This document shows positions 20,096-28,689 of a stretch of 64,000 bases of DNA, piece after piece. Positions within the stretch are counted from its first letter, which is position 1, and the number at the start of each line of letters is the position of its first letter. Source of the stretch: Cherax quadricarinatus (taxonomy: Eukaryota; Arthropoda; Malacostraca; Decapoda; Parastacidae); assembly GCF_038502225.1 (NCBI RefSeq), contig NC_091292.1, forward strand, positions 45,031,655 to 45,095,654, in the 5' to 3' direction. The notes under the pieces were generated by a model. That model searched no databases and was not told where the DNA came from. It was given only the letters and a program-made list of their open reading frames with translations. The translations under genes were made by a program, and so were the position numbers.

Positions 20096-20300
20096 AGGCT
20101 GCGGCAGAATATATGTGGGTGAAACAGCAAGAAACTTCGAAACACGTCTCAATGAACGCATTAATGCATGTAGGAACAATAACTTGAACAACGCCTGCGT
20201 TCAACGCCGGAATTCCACCAATCACCTCATGAAATTCAACGACGCCAGACTAGTGATCAAAGAACCTAATTCCCATAGATGCAAATGCCTTGAATCGTAA
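20085..20300 (+). pseudogene. PLE family 1 GIY-YIG fragment, plus orientation
   Basis: Plus strand, one open frame to the stop at 20298: GCGRIYVGETARNFETRLNE, then NNLNNACVQRRNSTNHLMKF, DARLVIKEPNSHRCKCLES. It lacks the GVYTIP half because it starts at the inverted junction. The terminus lies just upstream of taattaattgctacttctaac, as in the minus copy at 18780-18800. Confidence 0.82.
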
Positions 20301-20529
20301 TTAATTGCTACTTCTAACCCAAACATATAAAGGCAGCTTCATCATCTCCTCAGAATAGTAAACCCTGCCATCACATAGTTGCTGCTGACACTACTTAAGA
20401 ACATAAGACACGAGGATTACTGTAACAGACCATCTCATATCCAAACTACTAACGAAAATATTTGCCCTATCTATTTTTATGCTACCCAAGCAATAGCTTT
20501 TATAACCTTCTTAACTAGTGTACATGTCG

Positions 20530-20760
20530 ACGTTTACTACAACATAATACAACCACTAGTATTACTATTACTACAATCACTAGTGTTACAACTACTACTA
20601 CAACTACAACGATTATATTGTGCCTCACTCGTAACTCAAAGAATATATATATACCCTCTGTGCCCATGTATTGTTTGTAACAGCTTGACAAAGCTCCTGG
20701 AGAGCGAAACGTTGCCACAATAAAATTGTAAATTAGTAGCAGTTGTGTCCTTTTTACCTA
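20530..20760 (+). mobile_element. PLE family 2 terminal repeat, plus copy
   Basis: Contains the actagt/actact minisatellite-derived block, ttgtttgtaacagcttgac, ggagagcgaaacgttgcc and ttgtgtccttttta. The minus copy of the same repeat lies at about 18305-18545, on the other side of the PLE family 1 cluster. Confidence 0.8.
20674..20725 (+). ncRNA. Hammerhead-like motif, PLE family 2, U3-A8 variant
   Basis: Position 3 = U (20685), U4 G5 A6 follow, N7 = C, position 8 = A (20690), A9 and the extra A are kept. Stem II gcuc-cugga-gagc, gaaa 20706-20709, acgu, H17 = U (20713). Stem I: two pairs next to the core, a four-nucleotide internal loop, then uuugu against auaaa. The usual C3-G8 pair is replaced by U3-A8; everything else in the core fits. 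Activity uncertain. Confidence 0.55.
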
Positions 20761-20765
20761 ACAAT

Positions 20766-20850
20766 AAAGTTTACACTTGAACTTGAAAAAGATGGAAAAC
20801 TTCCTTTCCTCGGCGTCCTCCTGTGCAGGTTTCCCCATAGTGATAAGTCA
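20766..20850 (+). pseudogene. PLE family 2 RT post-palm fragment
   Basis: Short plus-strand fragment KFTLELEKDGKLPFLGVLL, homologous to KFTLELIKVGKLPFLDVLL on the minus strand at 18160-18220. It follows the terminal repeat almost directly, as does its minus-strand counterpart, so the two copies are truncated at nearly the same ORF position. Confidence 0.75.
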
Positions 20851-20869
20851 AGATGCCTCCAGCATCTTG

Positions 20870-21190
20870 ACTCTCCAAGTCTTCGGTCCCCCATGTAGCT
20901 CCAGATTTTCCCAGTCTATCTCCTAGTGGTTGAATTCCCCTATGATGAGTAACTTTGCCCAGTAGTCATCCTCTTCACCTCTGACTAGTCCTCCCATCTC
21001 AAAACTACATTGGTTTTTGATGAGCAGTGAAAATTTTCCTTCTTTTCTGTTCCCCGTCTTTCCTCAGGATCTGATATCTGTTATCACTACCATGAGCTTC
21101 ATCTCTGAGTGCTATGATGTCCGGGAATGGCTCTGATTTTTTCCTACCACTCGTCACATTTAGTTATTTCATCTGTGATTGTATACTATA
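20870..21190 (-). pseudogene. LINE endonuclease fragment
   Basis: Minus strand: PDIIALRDEAHGSDNRYQIL (about 21060-21130) and AKLLIIGEFNH followed by a stop and EIDW (20920-20970). These correspond to the N-terminal TE motif region and the GDFNH..IDW motif of apurinic-type LINE endonucleases. Stops throughout. Clade not determined. Confidence 0.6.
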
Positions 21191-21860
21191 ACTTCAGCTG
21201 AGTGTTTGGTAGGTAGGGCTGGATAATATGGTAGGCTGGTGTTGTGGTGGTATTACCACTGTGGAGGGGGCAGGGACTGTGTGGAATATGGTTTGTTTCT
21301 GGTTATTGTGTCTGGTTGGTGTGGGCTGATAGGGGTTGATTATTACTGTAACAAAAAAGAGACAATAAACCCAGTAGAGTAATACAGCGCTGTGGTAGAG
21401 GTTGAAGGGATGCTGTGATAGGGGTTGAGGGGATGCTGTGGTTGGTTCTATGGGCAGTTGTAATTGTTGTTCCTCCATGGCTGCGCCCCAGATGAGCATG
21501 ACTCCAGAGAGCTCCAGGGCAGTGTTGATGATCACACAAGTATAGGAGACAGCCTTACTACGAAGTGGAAAGAAGCTTGGAGTGGCGTTGAAAGTTGTAT
21601 AGTGTGTGTGGGGGGGAGGGGGTCAGTGGACATCCCGGCTCATTGCAAACACCTGCACAACAACTCACCTCAACAGTCAGCTGTTTCCACCAATAACTCG
21701 CCAAATAACACCACTACTGTTGTATATAAAATAAATTATTAAACAGGAGTTAAGATATATACACAAATGGGCCGAGTATTTAAGTTACTCTACTGAATAT
21801 AAAGCAGCAAGTAACGAGCAGTCAAGCACCTGGGCACAAAATTACATTAATTCCAATTTC
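21191..21860. other. No gene; probable 3' flank of the gypsy element
   Basis: Low-complexity open frames rich in Pro/Thr/His are not convincing. On the minus strand this lies 3' of the RNase H end of the gypsy element, where an LTR would be expected, but no terminal repeat partner was identified. Confidence 0.4.
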
Positions 21861-21867
21861 TCAGTGG

Positions 21868-22930
21868 CAATCAAGGACGTGATAGAGCGTCAGTTATAAC
21901 ATCAGAACGACCACTGATAAGATTAATGGTAATGGAATATGGCTGGAGTCTGAGAACCCACTTCATTATCCTAGTGTTGTTAGATTTCATAGAGATAATG
22001 AAGCTGACAGAGTTGTGGTCTGAGACTACAGTAATATCAAACTGATTATCATCAAAATCATGGGTGAGCGCTAAATCTGTAGGGATTATACAGCGCCTGC
22101 GGTGGGGGGGGGGGAGAAGGTATTCAGGCTTAATTCAGGAAACTGGGGCACAGATCCAATTCCCTAGATCAAGAGCCCCCTACCAGCGTCAAGGAACCTC
22201 CCTCGAGGGGAATTTTAAATTAAGACGTGCCAAAGTATACATCAAAGTATTTTAATGCCATCACTAAAGCCAATGCCTCTTTCCAATCGTGGCATAGTTT
22301 TTATGGTGACATTTGAGTTTAGATCAAAAATAACATAAAGGATGGAGTATGTCAGTGGATGACGACTTTTGTACAAGTACAACATCCACTGCATTACCAC
22401 TCGCATCTGTATGAAAGGAAAAGGTTTGCTAGTTAGGGCTCTTCAAGACAAGAGCAGAGGAAAGCAAGCTCTTTAACCTAACAAAAGCCACTGTGCAATC
22501 TTGAGACCAGTGAAATTTAACATGGCTACTGGTGAGCTCAATAAGAGAAGCAGCAACCTGAGGAAAATAGGACAGAATCTGTGGTGATACCCTGTCATCC
22601 CAAGAAATCTCTGGACTCCCTATCTTGTGTCACTGGCAATGCTGATATAGCACGAACTTTAGCATCAATGGGAGCAACCTCTCATTGACCTATGCAAAAC
22701 CCGAGATATGTAATCTTAGCTTGACCAAAACTACACTTAGCCAAGGTCACTGTATAGTTGTGGTGTGCCAGTCAGAGGTGTCAAGTGTTCTTCCTAATCG
22801 TCACTATACACCACTAAGTCGTCAAGGTTGGCTTCCACTCCATCAACTCGTTTATCAGATGTTGGAAGGGTGACCCAACAATACAGACGAGATAGTTGAA
22901 CAATCCATCTTGAACGGTGAAGACAGGTCT
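21868..22930 (-). pseudogene. Ty3/gypsy-type RT and RNase H, interrupted by a SINE
   Basis: Minus strand, in order: FTVQDGLFNYLV (about 22900, the ..DGL.QY.VMPFGL region), a frameshifted vYLDD-like block, VTLAKCSFGQAKITYLGFCI (~22700-22760), VRAISALPVTQD (~22640), RNase H SFHTDASGNAV (~22400), then ALKYFDVYFGT (~22240). After a SINE insertion (22060-22212) it continues TVVSDHNSVSFI, WVLRLQPYSITI and ends SDVITDALSRP (~21870). Multiple stops and frameshifts; RT fingers are missing. ADALSRP-type ends are the usual end of gypsy RNase H. No integrase follows, which matters for domain order. Confidence 0.85.
22060..22212 (-). mobile_element. SINE-like repeat copy 1, inserted in RNase H
   Basis: Shares gcgctaaa, ggattatacagcgcctg, a G-run, gcttaattc, cacagatccaattcc, atcaagagcccc and aaggaacct with copies at 25905-26075 and, reversed, 23330-23452. 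It splits the gypsy RNase H reading frame. Target duplication not resolved. Confidence 0.82.
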
Positions 22931-22959
22931 AGGAATGTCAGGAACAGGCGAAGGGGATG

Positions 22960-23290
22960 TCAGCAGGGTTGCTCATCACTTGACAGACGAGGCACGTCGC
23001 ACGTGGTCAGACACTCTTACTTTCATTTTAGGCCAAGTGAAATGTTTCGTCAGCTTACCTAGTGTATCCGTAACACCCAAATGTCCTCCTATGGGACTAC
23101 TGTGAGCAAAATCCATAGCTTGCTCACGAAAAGTGACTGGTAAAATTACGCGATGCTTCACTGTGGTGGAAATTCTGTCAACTGATAAATGATATGTACT
23201 TTTCTCCGTAAGTACACCGTTACTATAATAGCAACAGTTATCGAGAACCTTTGCTACACTCTCAGCAACTGCTATATCTCTCATTCTCTC
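22960..23290 (-). pseudogene. Ty3/gypsy-type integrase zinc-binding domain
   Basis: 102-aa minus open frame (22976-23284) contains VILPVTFREQAMDFAHSSPI then GGHLGVTDTLGKLTKHFTWP. This is the HHCC-type region before the integrase core (lvvP..yR..vl..aH....gGHlG..kT...l..hF.WP). The catalytic DDE core is absent: only ~60 bp separate this domain from RT sequence on the same strand. N-terminal to RT in transcriptional order. Confidence 0.82.
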
Positions 23291-23329
23291 TAAAGACTGA
23301 TCATCAAACTAATCCTTTATTAAATCATG

Positions 23330-23452
23330 GCCCCTCAAGGGAGGTTCCTTGACGCTGGTGAGGGGCTCTTGATCTAAGGAATTGGATCTGTGCTCCACAT
23401 ACCCCCACACAGGCGCGCTATAATCCAAGCGTTTCCCCCTTGATTATAATTA
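23330..23452 (+). mobile_element. SINE-like repeat copy 2
   Basis: Plus orientation: cctcaagggaggttccttga, gaggggctcttgatct, ggatctgtgctcca, then gcgctataatcc and ttgattataat at the 3' end. Slightly truncated and with a short internal deletion compared with copy 3. Confidence 0.8.
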
Positions 23453-23522
23453 TATCAAATCTTGAGTTAGAATTTTGATATCAGTTGTGTCCTGACTTGG
23501 TCATGAGCTTGGGGAGTCAGTG

Positions 23523-23759
23523 TTAATGACCCAGTTCATCGCTGAACAACATTTTCAAACCCAGATCAATATCATCAACTAAATCAACAGGTACCAGGAA
23601 CTGTTGCTGAATCTTTGATATAGCTCTGGTAATTGCACCAAGAGGAAATAAAGTAGGCTTCTTTCTACAAGCTTCAACTTCATGATTATCATCAGTGGTA
23701 TCATCAGTAACAAGTGGTTCCTTACATATACCAGCTTGAAGGACGTCATTCTCTATCAA
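23523..23759 (-). pseudogene. Gypsy pol spacer upstream of integrase
   Basis: 78-aa minus open frame with TLFPLGAITRAISKIQQQ, then VDLVDDIDLGL. In SCAN-gag type gypsy elements a short FPV.AVTRAM..  segment followed by an acidic LSD-type stretch precedes the integrase zinc finger. This fits the location, between gag and integrase on the same strand. Assignment from remembered family pattern, so moderate. The copy-2 SINE separates it from the integrase. Confidence 0.5.
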
Positions 23760-24066
23760 CAGTCCATTGACCTGATAGGAAATGTACCACTAGAAATACC
23801 ACTGAAGTGTAAACAGTGTAATAGATTGTTTCTATATATACTTTATGAATAGATACTTTTATTACAGCCCCTCCATAGGCCTCTAACAAGACATCTATCT
23901 TGGTATATCAGTGTATGGGAAGTACACCATCTCTTAACAGGTAAGATTACTACCTGTATCTCGGAAAGTAATTACATCAGTGAGTTGTGATTCATTCAGA
24001 CCCACTCTTCCGACAAGTAAGGACTCATTGCAGAACTAATCTTATCGTCAGATATACTTTCTGACC

Positions 24067-25120
24067 CTAGTCATATAGTGAGTAAATTCTCCTGAACAGT
24101 AGAATTTGGAGTGTTACTAAGTTCTTCGTGCCCTTGTGTCGGGGCGCCAGCCGCATGATCACTTCTATATCTCTTTCCAGTGTATAGCAATATTCCCTAG
24201 AATGTCTTTTTTTCTTTCTCAGTGTCCAATTTCTGTCTTGCCTCAGAGATTTAGGACTGGGAGTTTCCCTAGTATAGGTACGAGATCTTACAACAGGTGA
24301 TTGAAGCCGGCACTTCAGCTGATTTGGTTGCCAACTCCTAGGACATTTTCCCGTTACCTTGTTCCTTTGTGTTTTAGTACGCACAAGTTTGTGACATGTA
24401 CCATATTTGTCTGCTAAGGCGGCAGTTACTAGAACATCCGATGCAGTATGGTTCATCAGACAATCCTGTATGTCGGCAGACATACAGTTATAGAAATCTT
24501 CATTAAGTATCAACTGAACGAGGCTATCAAAAGTATTGTAATACGAGGCTCTGTGCCACCTCACAAAAACCTTGTCTTCACTGCAAGGTATAAAATGCAC
24601 GTTGATAACTTACAGGTAACAAGTTGTAAGTCTCTAGAATTGTTTCTTTGACAGTATCGTAATTTATATGCTTGTCAAAGAGCAAGGCAGCAGTACAAGT
24701 CTGAGCTCTGCCTGTCAAAGCTGTGTGCAGTAATGTTGCCCAGTGTTTGCCTGGTCAATTCATTACACGTCCTGGATCTCAAAAATCATTAAAGTATCTA
24801 AGTCACTTTCAAAGAACCTAGGAATCATTGAGGCGGCTTTCTGCAGGTTAAATGTGTCCTGAATTATATTATAAGGATGAACAGATCTATTATACTGTCG
24901 TGTTTCAAAACGAAGTGTCTCTTTGGAATTCTTCTTCGTTCATTTTCCTCCGGGCCTCTGTGCAATCTGCAGTTGTATTTAGCGTTCCATCCTCTCGAAC
25001 TGATCCTCAGACAGGACTAATAAGCATCGGAGGAGTAGGGACATTAATAGATCTGTTAATTACTTTGGACAGGAGCCTTGTCCAGCCATTCCTAGAGATT
25101 TCTAGATCCGGTCTAGGATT
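24067..25120 (-). pseudogene. Gypsy gag with SCAN-like domain
   Basis: Minus strand: a charged helix-like N-terminus (EARRKMNEEEFQRD, about 24930), then KHWATLLHTALTGRAQT and NYDTVKETILETYNLLPVSY (24640-24760), then FVRWHRASYYNTFDSLVQLI, LNEDFYNCMSADIQDCLMNH and TAALADKYG (24400-24590). This matches the capsid/SCAN-like gag of a group of metazoan gypsy elements (....VKEAIL.AYEL.PEAYR, then F..W......TF..L..LI..E.F.NC...I...L.....A..LAD.Y). Stops and frameshifts occur. No CCHC knuckle is clearly seen. Confidence 0.75.
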
Positions 25121-25514
25121 ATTACATACTGTCTGCGTCATACTGTCTGCTACACTTTGTTGATGTCTCAGTCAAGCAAGAAGTGGTGTGCTGAAACTGT
25201 GACACCAGGCTTTCAGAATCTGAAATTTTTGTTTTTGCAGAAAACAATGGCACATCTTTAATTAATGGTTTGACAGTTTCAGTGCTCTAATTTATATGGT
25301 ATGTCACACCGAGATATTTGGCTACTTGCCAACACGTCTAAAGTTTTAAATTGCTTCACACGAACATACATCATGAAAATAAGTATACACCAAAAGTGTG
25401 ATTGTAGGAAGCTATGATTGCTGTAGGAAGTTATTTTACATATTATATCATGCCAGAATGTTGTCTAAGAGAATCTCCATTTCCTTTGATCAAGAGAATC
25501 TGGCAGGTACACAC

Positions 25515-25765
25515 ATCCACCAGAGGGCAAGTCATGCCACTTCAAACGGCATCATCCTGCCTCGCTCTCACTTAGCACCCAGGCATCCTAGAGTCAACAA
25601 TGCGTACTTCCCTCTCCCTCGTGGGCATGGCCTTTCCCTGGGCCAGGGCAACTTAAACATACTGCCTGTGTACCCACAATATCACAAATAAAGAAAGAAG
25701 CCTCCGAACCCTTATCATTGCTCCCCGCCTACAACGACGACGTAATTATACTCATAATTGATGAC
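25515..25765 (+). repeat. LTR-like direct repeat, left copy
   Basis: About 230 bp homologous, in the same orientation, to 28388-28600. Shared blocks include caggcatccta, gtcaaca, gggccagggcaacttaaaca, cccacaatatc and gctcccc.cct.caac.acg. This copy alone carries an extra ~35 bp with aataaagaaagaag, a polyadenylation-like signal. See right copy. Confidence 0.7.
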
Positions 25766-25904
25766 AGCCGCGGTCACAGCACATGTGTTTGCCCATAGAG
25801 GGGAAGGAAGACGACGATAATGTTTTCACTTCATCGTCTCATACAAGAAGCATCCGTCTCTCAACACGTTATGCTGAAGTCGTGTCTGCAAGTCTCAGCA
25901 TCCA

Positions 25905-26075
25905 TTATTATTATTATTATAATCAAGGGGGAAGCGCTAAACCCGGAGGATTATACAGCGCCTGGGGGGGGGGATGTGGAAGGCATTCAGGCTTAATTCG
26001 GGGAACTGGAGCACAGATCCAATTTCCTAAATCAAGAGCCCCTCACCAACATCAAGGAACCTTCCTTGAGGGGGT
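25905..26075 (-). mobile_element. SINE-like repeat copy 3 with 12-bp target duplication
   Basis: 171 bp bounded by perfect direct repeats tctcagcatcca at 25893-25904 and 26076-26087. On the minus strand the element ends in a (TAA)n-type tail (ttattattattat on the plus strand). The simple-repeat tail plus target duplication marks it as a retroposon. No convincing Pol III A/B boxes were found, so the head class is undetermined. Confidence 0.88.
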
Positions 26076-26529
26076 TCTCAGCATCCAGACACTGGTACAA
26101 GCAGGATCTAGCCCAAATTTGCCGAATTTCATCGAGAAATATAAATGGCGTGCGTCTCTGTGATTCCACGCCACTACACCCCATGTTGTTCTCAGGCACG
26201 TGTTCAGCATCACCTGTATGGGTCTGCTGGTGTTTTCAGCTCAGCATGGCTATTTCAGCAAGTCAGAGGTGAGTTGGTGGTAATTTGGGCATCCAGTGTG
26301 AGTGTTTCTCCACGTGTTTGTGGGTGAGAGAGGAGGAAGCGGCCAGATCGCCCCTCATCACACACTCACCCATGCTCACCTCACACCACCATACTTTCCA
26401 CTACTCGCTTCACTCCGCTGTTCTCTGTGAATTCAGTGGGAATTCTTTGCCAGAGCTATGCCAGAGGTCACTCGAAGCCACATGGATCAGAAAGCCACAT
26501 GGGTTACCAAAGCCACATGCTGTCTGCAT

Positions 26530-26810
26530 CACTCCCCTGACATCACCCATGATGCTGCTCGACTTCACGAAGTCACCATGCTGCCCTGATGTCACCTCGC
26601 TATGTCACCCCATGATATCCCTCACGATGTCACCCCATGAGATCCCTCACGACATCACTCCAGGACGTCACCTTGTGACGCCTGCTGACGTCACCCACAA
26701 TGCTGCCCGACTTCATGACGTCACCATGCTGCCTGACGTCACTTTGCGATGTCACCCCATGACATCACCTAACAACGTCACGCCTGACATCGCCACATGA
26801 TGTCACATCG
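26530..26810. repeat. Degenerate TGACGTCA-containing tandem region
   Basis: Irregular repeats of cccatgacatcacc / tgacgtcaccatgctgcc. Three exact TGACGTCA palindromes (about 26687, 26716, 26734) lie within about 60 bp, plus many one-base variants (gatgtcac, gacatcac, gacgtcac). TGACGTCA is the full CRE consensus. Whether it is regulatory or merely a repeat is unknown. Confidence 0.75.
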
Positions 26811-27100
26811 AATGTTATAATTTCACAGTGAGCATATTGTTTCAGTATTGTGGAGAAGACTGAGAGAAAGAGAAGGTATACGCCATGTGTTAATTTCCTC
26901 TCAGTGTTCTCTCATGTTCATGAATGGCTCGGCGTCGATTTTTGCACAGAAAAGCATCATTTGCTGTGCAAGCCATGCACCGCATGTGCAGTAGGCGTGT
27001 GCATGTTTTCCATGTGTCCTGATGTATGTTCTGCGCCCAGAAAACTGTGTAGTGTCCTTGTGTTACACCTATTGACCATTGACAGCTGACATTAGTCAGT

Positions 27101-27477
27101 CCCAGCATCAGTTACGAGCATCAGAGCCCCTTGTACAGAAGTGATAAGTATAGTGCACTCCACGGTAAGCAAAGCAGAAATAGAAGCCACAAGATAGCAG
27201 ACCGTGCTTCAACCAGCTCTAGAATGGGAATGACAAGGGCAGACAGGAGAGCGGTACCCACATAACCTCTGCGATTGCCAAAACCATCTTCTTATTGGCT
27301 AGAACCTGGTCACTAGTTGAACGACGGGGCCCCATCATCAACTCTTAGCAACCTGGTTCGCTGGTTGGGGGAGATAGCCTGTAAATGAGGGTGTGTACAT
27401 GCGCCGAATAAAGGTTACGTACTCTTTGCATGCCACACCCAGCATCAGTTACGAGCATCAGAGCCCCTTGTACAGAA
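27101..27477. repeat. Pair of 40-bp perfect direct repeats flanking ~297 bp LTR-like segment
   Basis: The 40-bp sequence beginning cccagcatcagttacgag occurs at 27101-27140 and 27438-27477 without differences. The segment between has a reversed CCAAT-type attgg, and gaataaaggttacgtactc near its right end, resembling an LTR with polyadenylation signal. Could be a 337-bp tandem duplication cut off after 40 bp, or a solo LTR within duplicated flank. Confidence 0.75.
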
Positions 27478-27599
27478 AGCTCTTATTGTTCGCCGCTCAT
27501 ACATGCCCTGTGTCTTAATTTCATCATAGATGCCCTGCTGAATTGTACCTGCTGCGATTCCCATCGAGACTTGTTCCACTTCACATCCTGACCATCAGA

Positions 27600-28080
27600 G
27601 TGCAGTTATATGTAGAGAACCAGTCTGAGGATGCTTAGACTAACCTCTGCTATAACTCCAACTGTCGAGAAAATGGCACTCATCAAGCCGCAAGTAGCCC
27701 TGGTGGCATGCGACTGTCTAACTTGTGTCATTGTTTCAGTGAGCAGCCTGCACAAAGATGATGTCACCTTGACTGCTAGCTCACTCATTGAATTATGGTG
27801 TATGTTGTTATGACTCCAAGATGTTTGTTGAGTTGTCCCTGCCACGACTCACTCTGCACTCGCCGGCAGTGACAGCCCCAGTGACAGTACTAATCGAGAA
27901 ATGTCCTGAGTCACTTGCCAGAAGAAGTTCTGCCCAGCTGCCAGTTACTATTGATGCCTCACTCGAAGGCACCAGCAGGTTGTACCCCAAGATGAGTGAA
28001 CCCTGCAGCAACTACTACAATGACTGCTTCCCCACTCAAGAGGAGACCATATTCTGTTACGTCACAGCTCAGCCTCAGTG
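27600..28080 (+). other. Possible remnant LTR-retrotransposon coding region
   Basis: Two overlapping plus frames (27631-27813, 27788-28081) have no clear homology. KPQVALVACDCLTCVI is only vaguely like a retropepsin DTGC block, with the Asp lost. Location between the two LTR-like repeats makes an old retroelement interior plausible, nothing more. Confidence 0.2.
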
Positions 28081-28387
28081 ATGTCTAATGTGTTGCAGTA
28101 TCTGTCCAGATGCAGGAAGGCGTGCAGTGATGCCCATCGAAGCTCACTTCCTTGGACCACAATGGTTTTCTTAGCACACCCTCACCTTTTTTCCCCCTCC
28201 CTGAAGGAAGTTTTTTTTCCAATTTCCACATGTACATATATGTGTTTATTCTGTGTTCTGTGCCCTGTTCCAACGAGAGAGAGACCGAGGTTTTTCACAG
28301 CCAAGTATGGTTGAGGATGACCATGTTGTAGGTGGTTGAGCGAAATGTAGACTGTAAGCCTACATGCCTAGTTTTTAATAGTTTCCA

Positions 28388-28600
28388 CCAGATGGCAAGC
28401 CTGGTGGGCATGCCACATCAAACAGCATCACCCTGCCTTTCTCTCACTAAGTATCCAGGCATCCTAAAGTCAACAAGGCCTACTCTTCTCTCCCTCGCAT
28501 CATGGCTCCACCCCTGGGCCAGGGCAACTTAAACACACTGCCTGAGTACCCACAATATCGCTCCCCACCTGCAACAACGATGTAATTATCCTCATGATAC
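28388..28600 (+). repeat. LTR-like direct repeat, right copy
   Basis: Right partner of 25515-25765, roughly 80% similar by eye, lacking the ~35-bp aataaa segment. Divergence implies an old insertion if these are LTRs. The 2.6-kb interior holds a SINE, the CRE-like repeats and the 40-bp repeat pair. Confidence 0.65.
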
Positions 28601-28689
28601 TATTATGTTTTGAAAACCCAAACTCTAACTCCTTAGATCAGGAAATTACTCAAAGTATTTGACTGTAGAGTTACTAGTAAGTCAAACTA

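Noticed and set aside
22055..22215. tRNA-derived SINE head or a tRNA gene
   Set aside because: No convincing A-box/B-box pair or cloverleaf could be drawn, so the head class is left undetermined.
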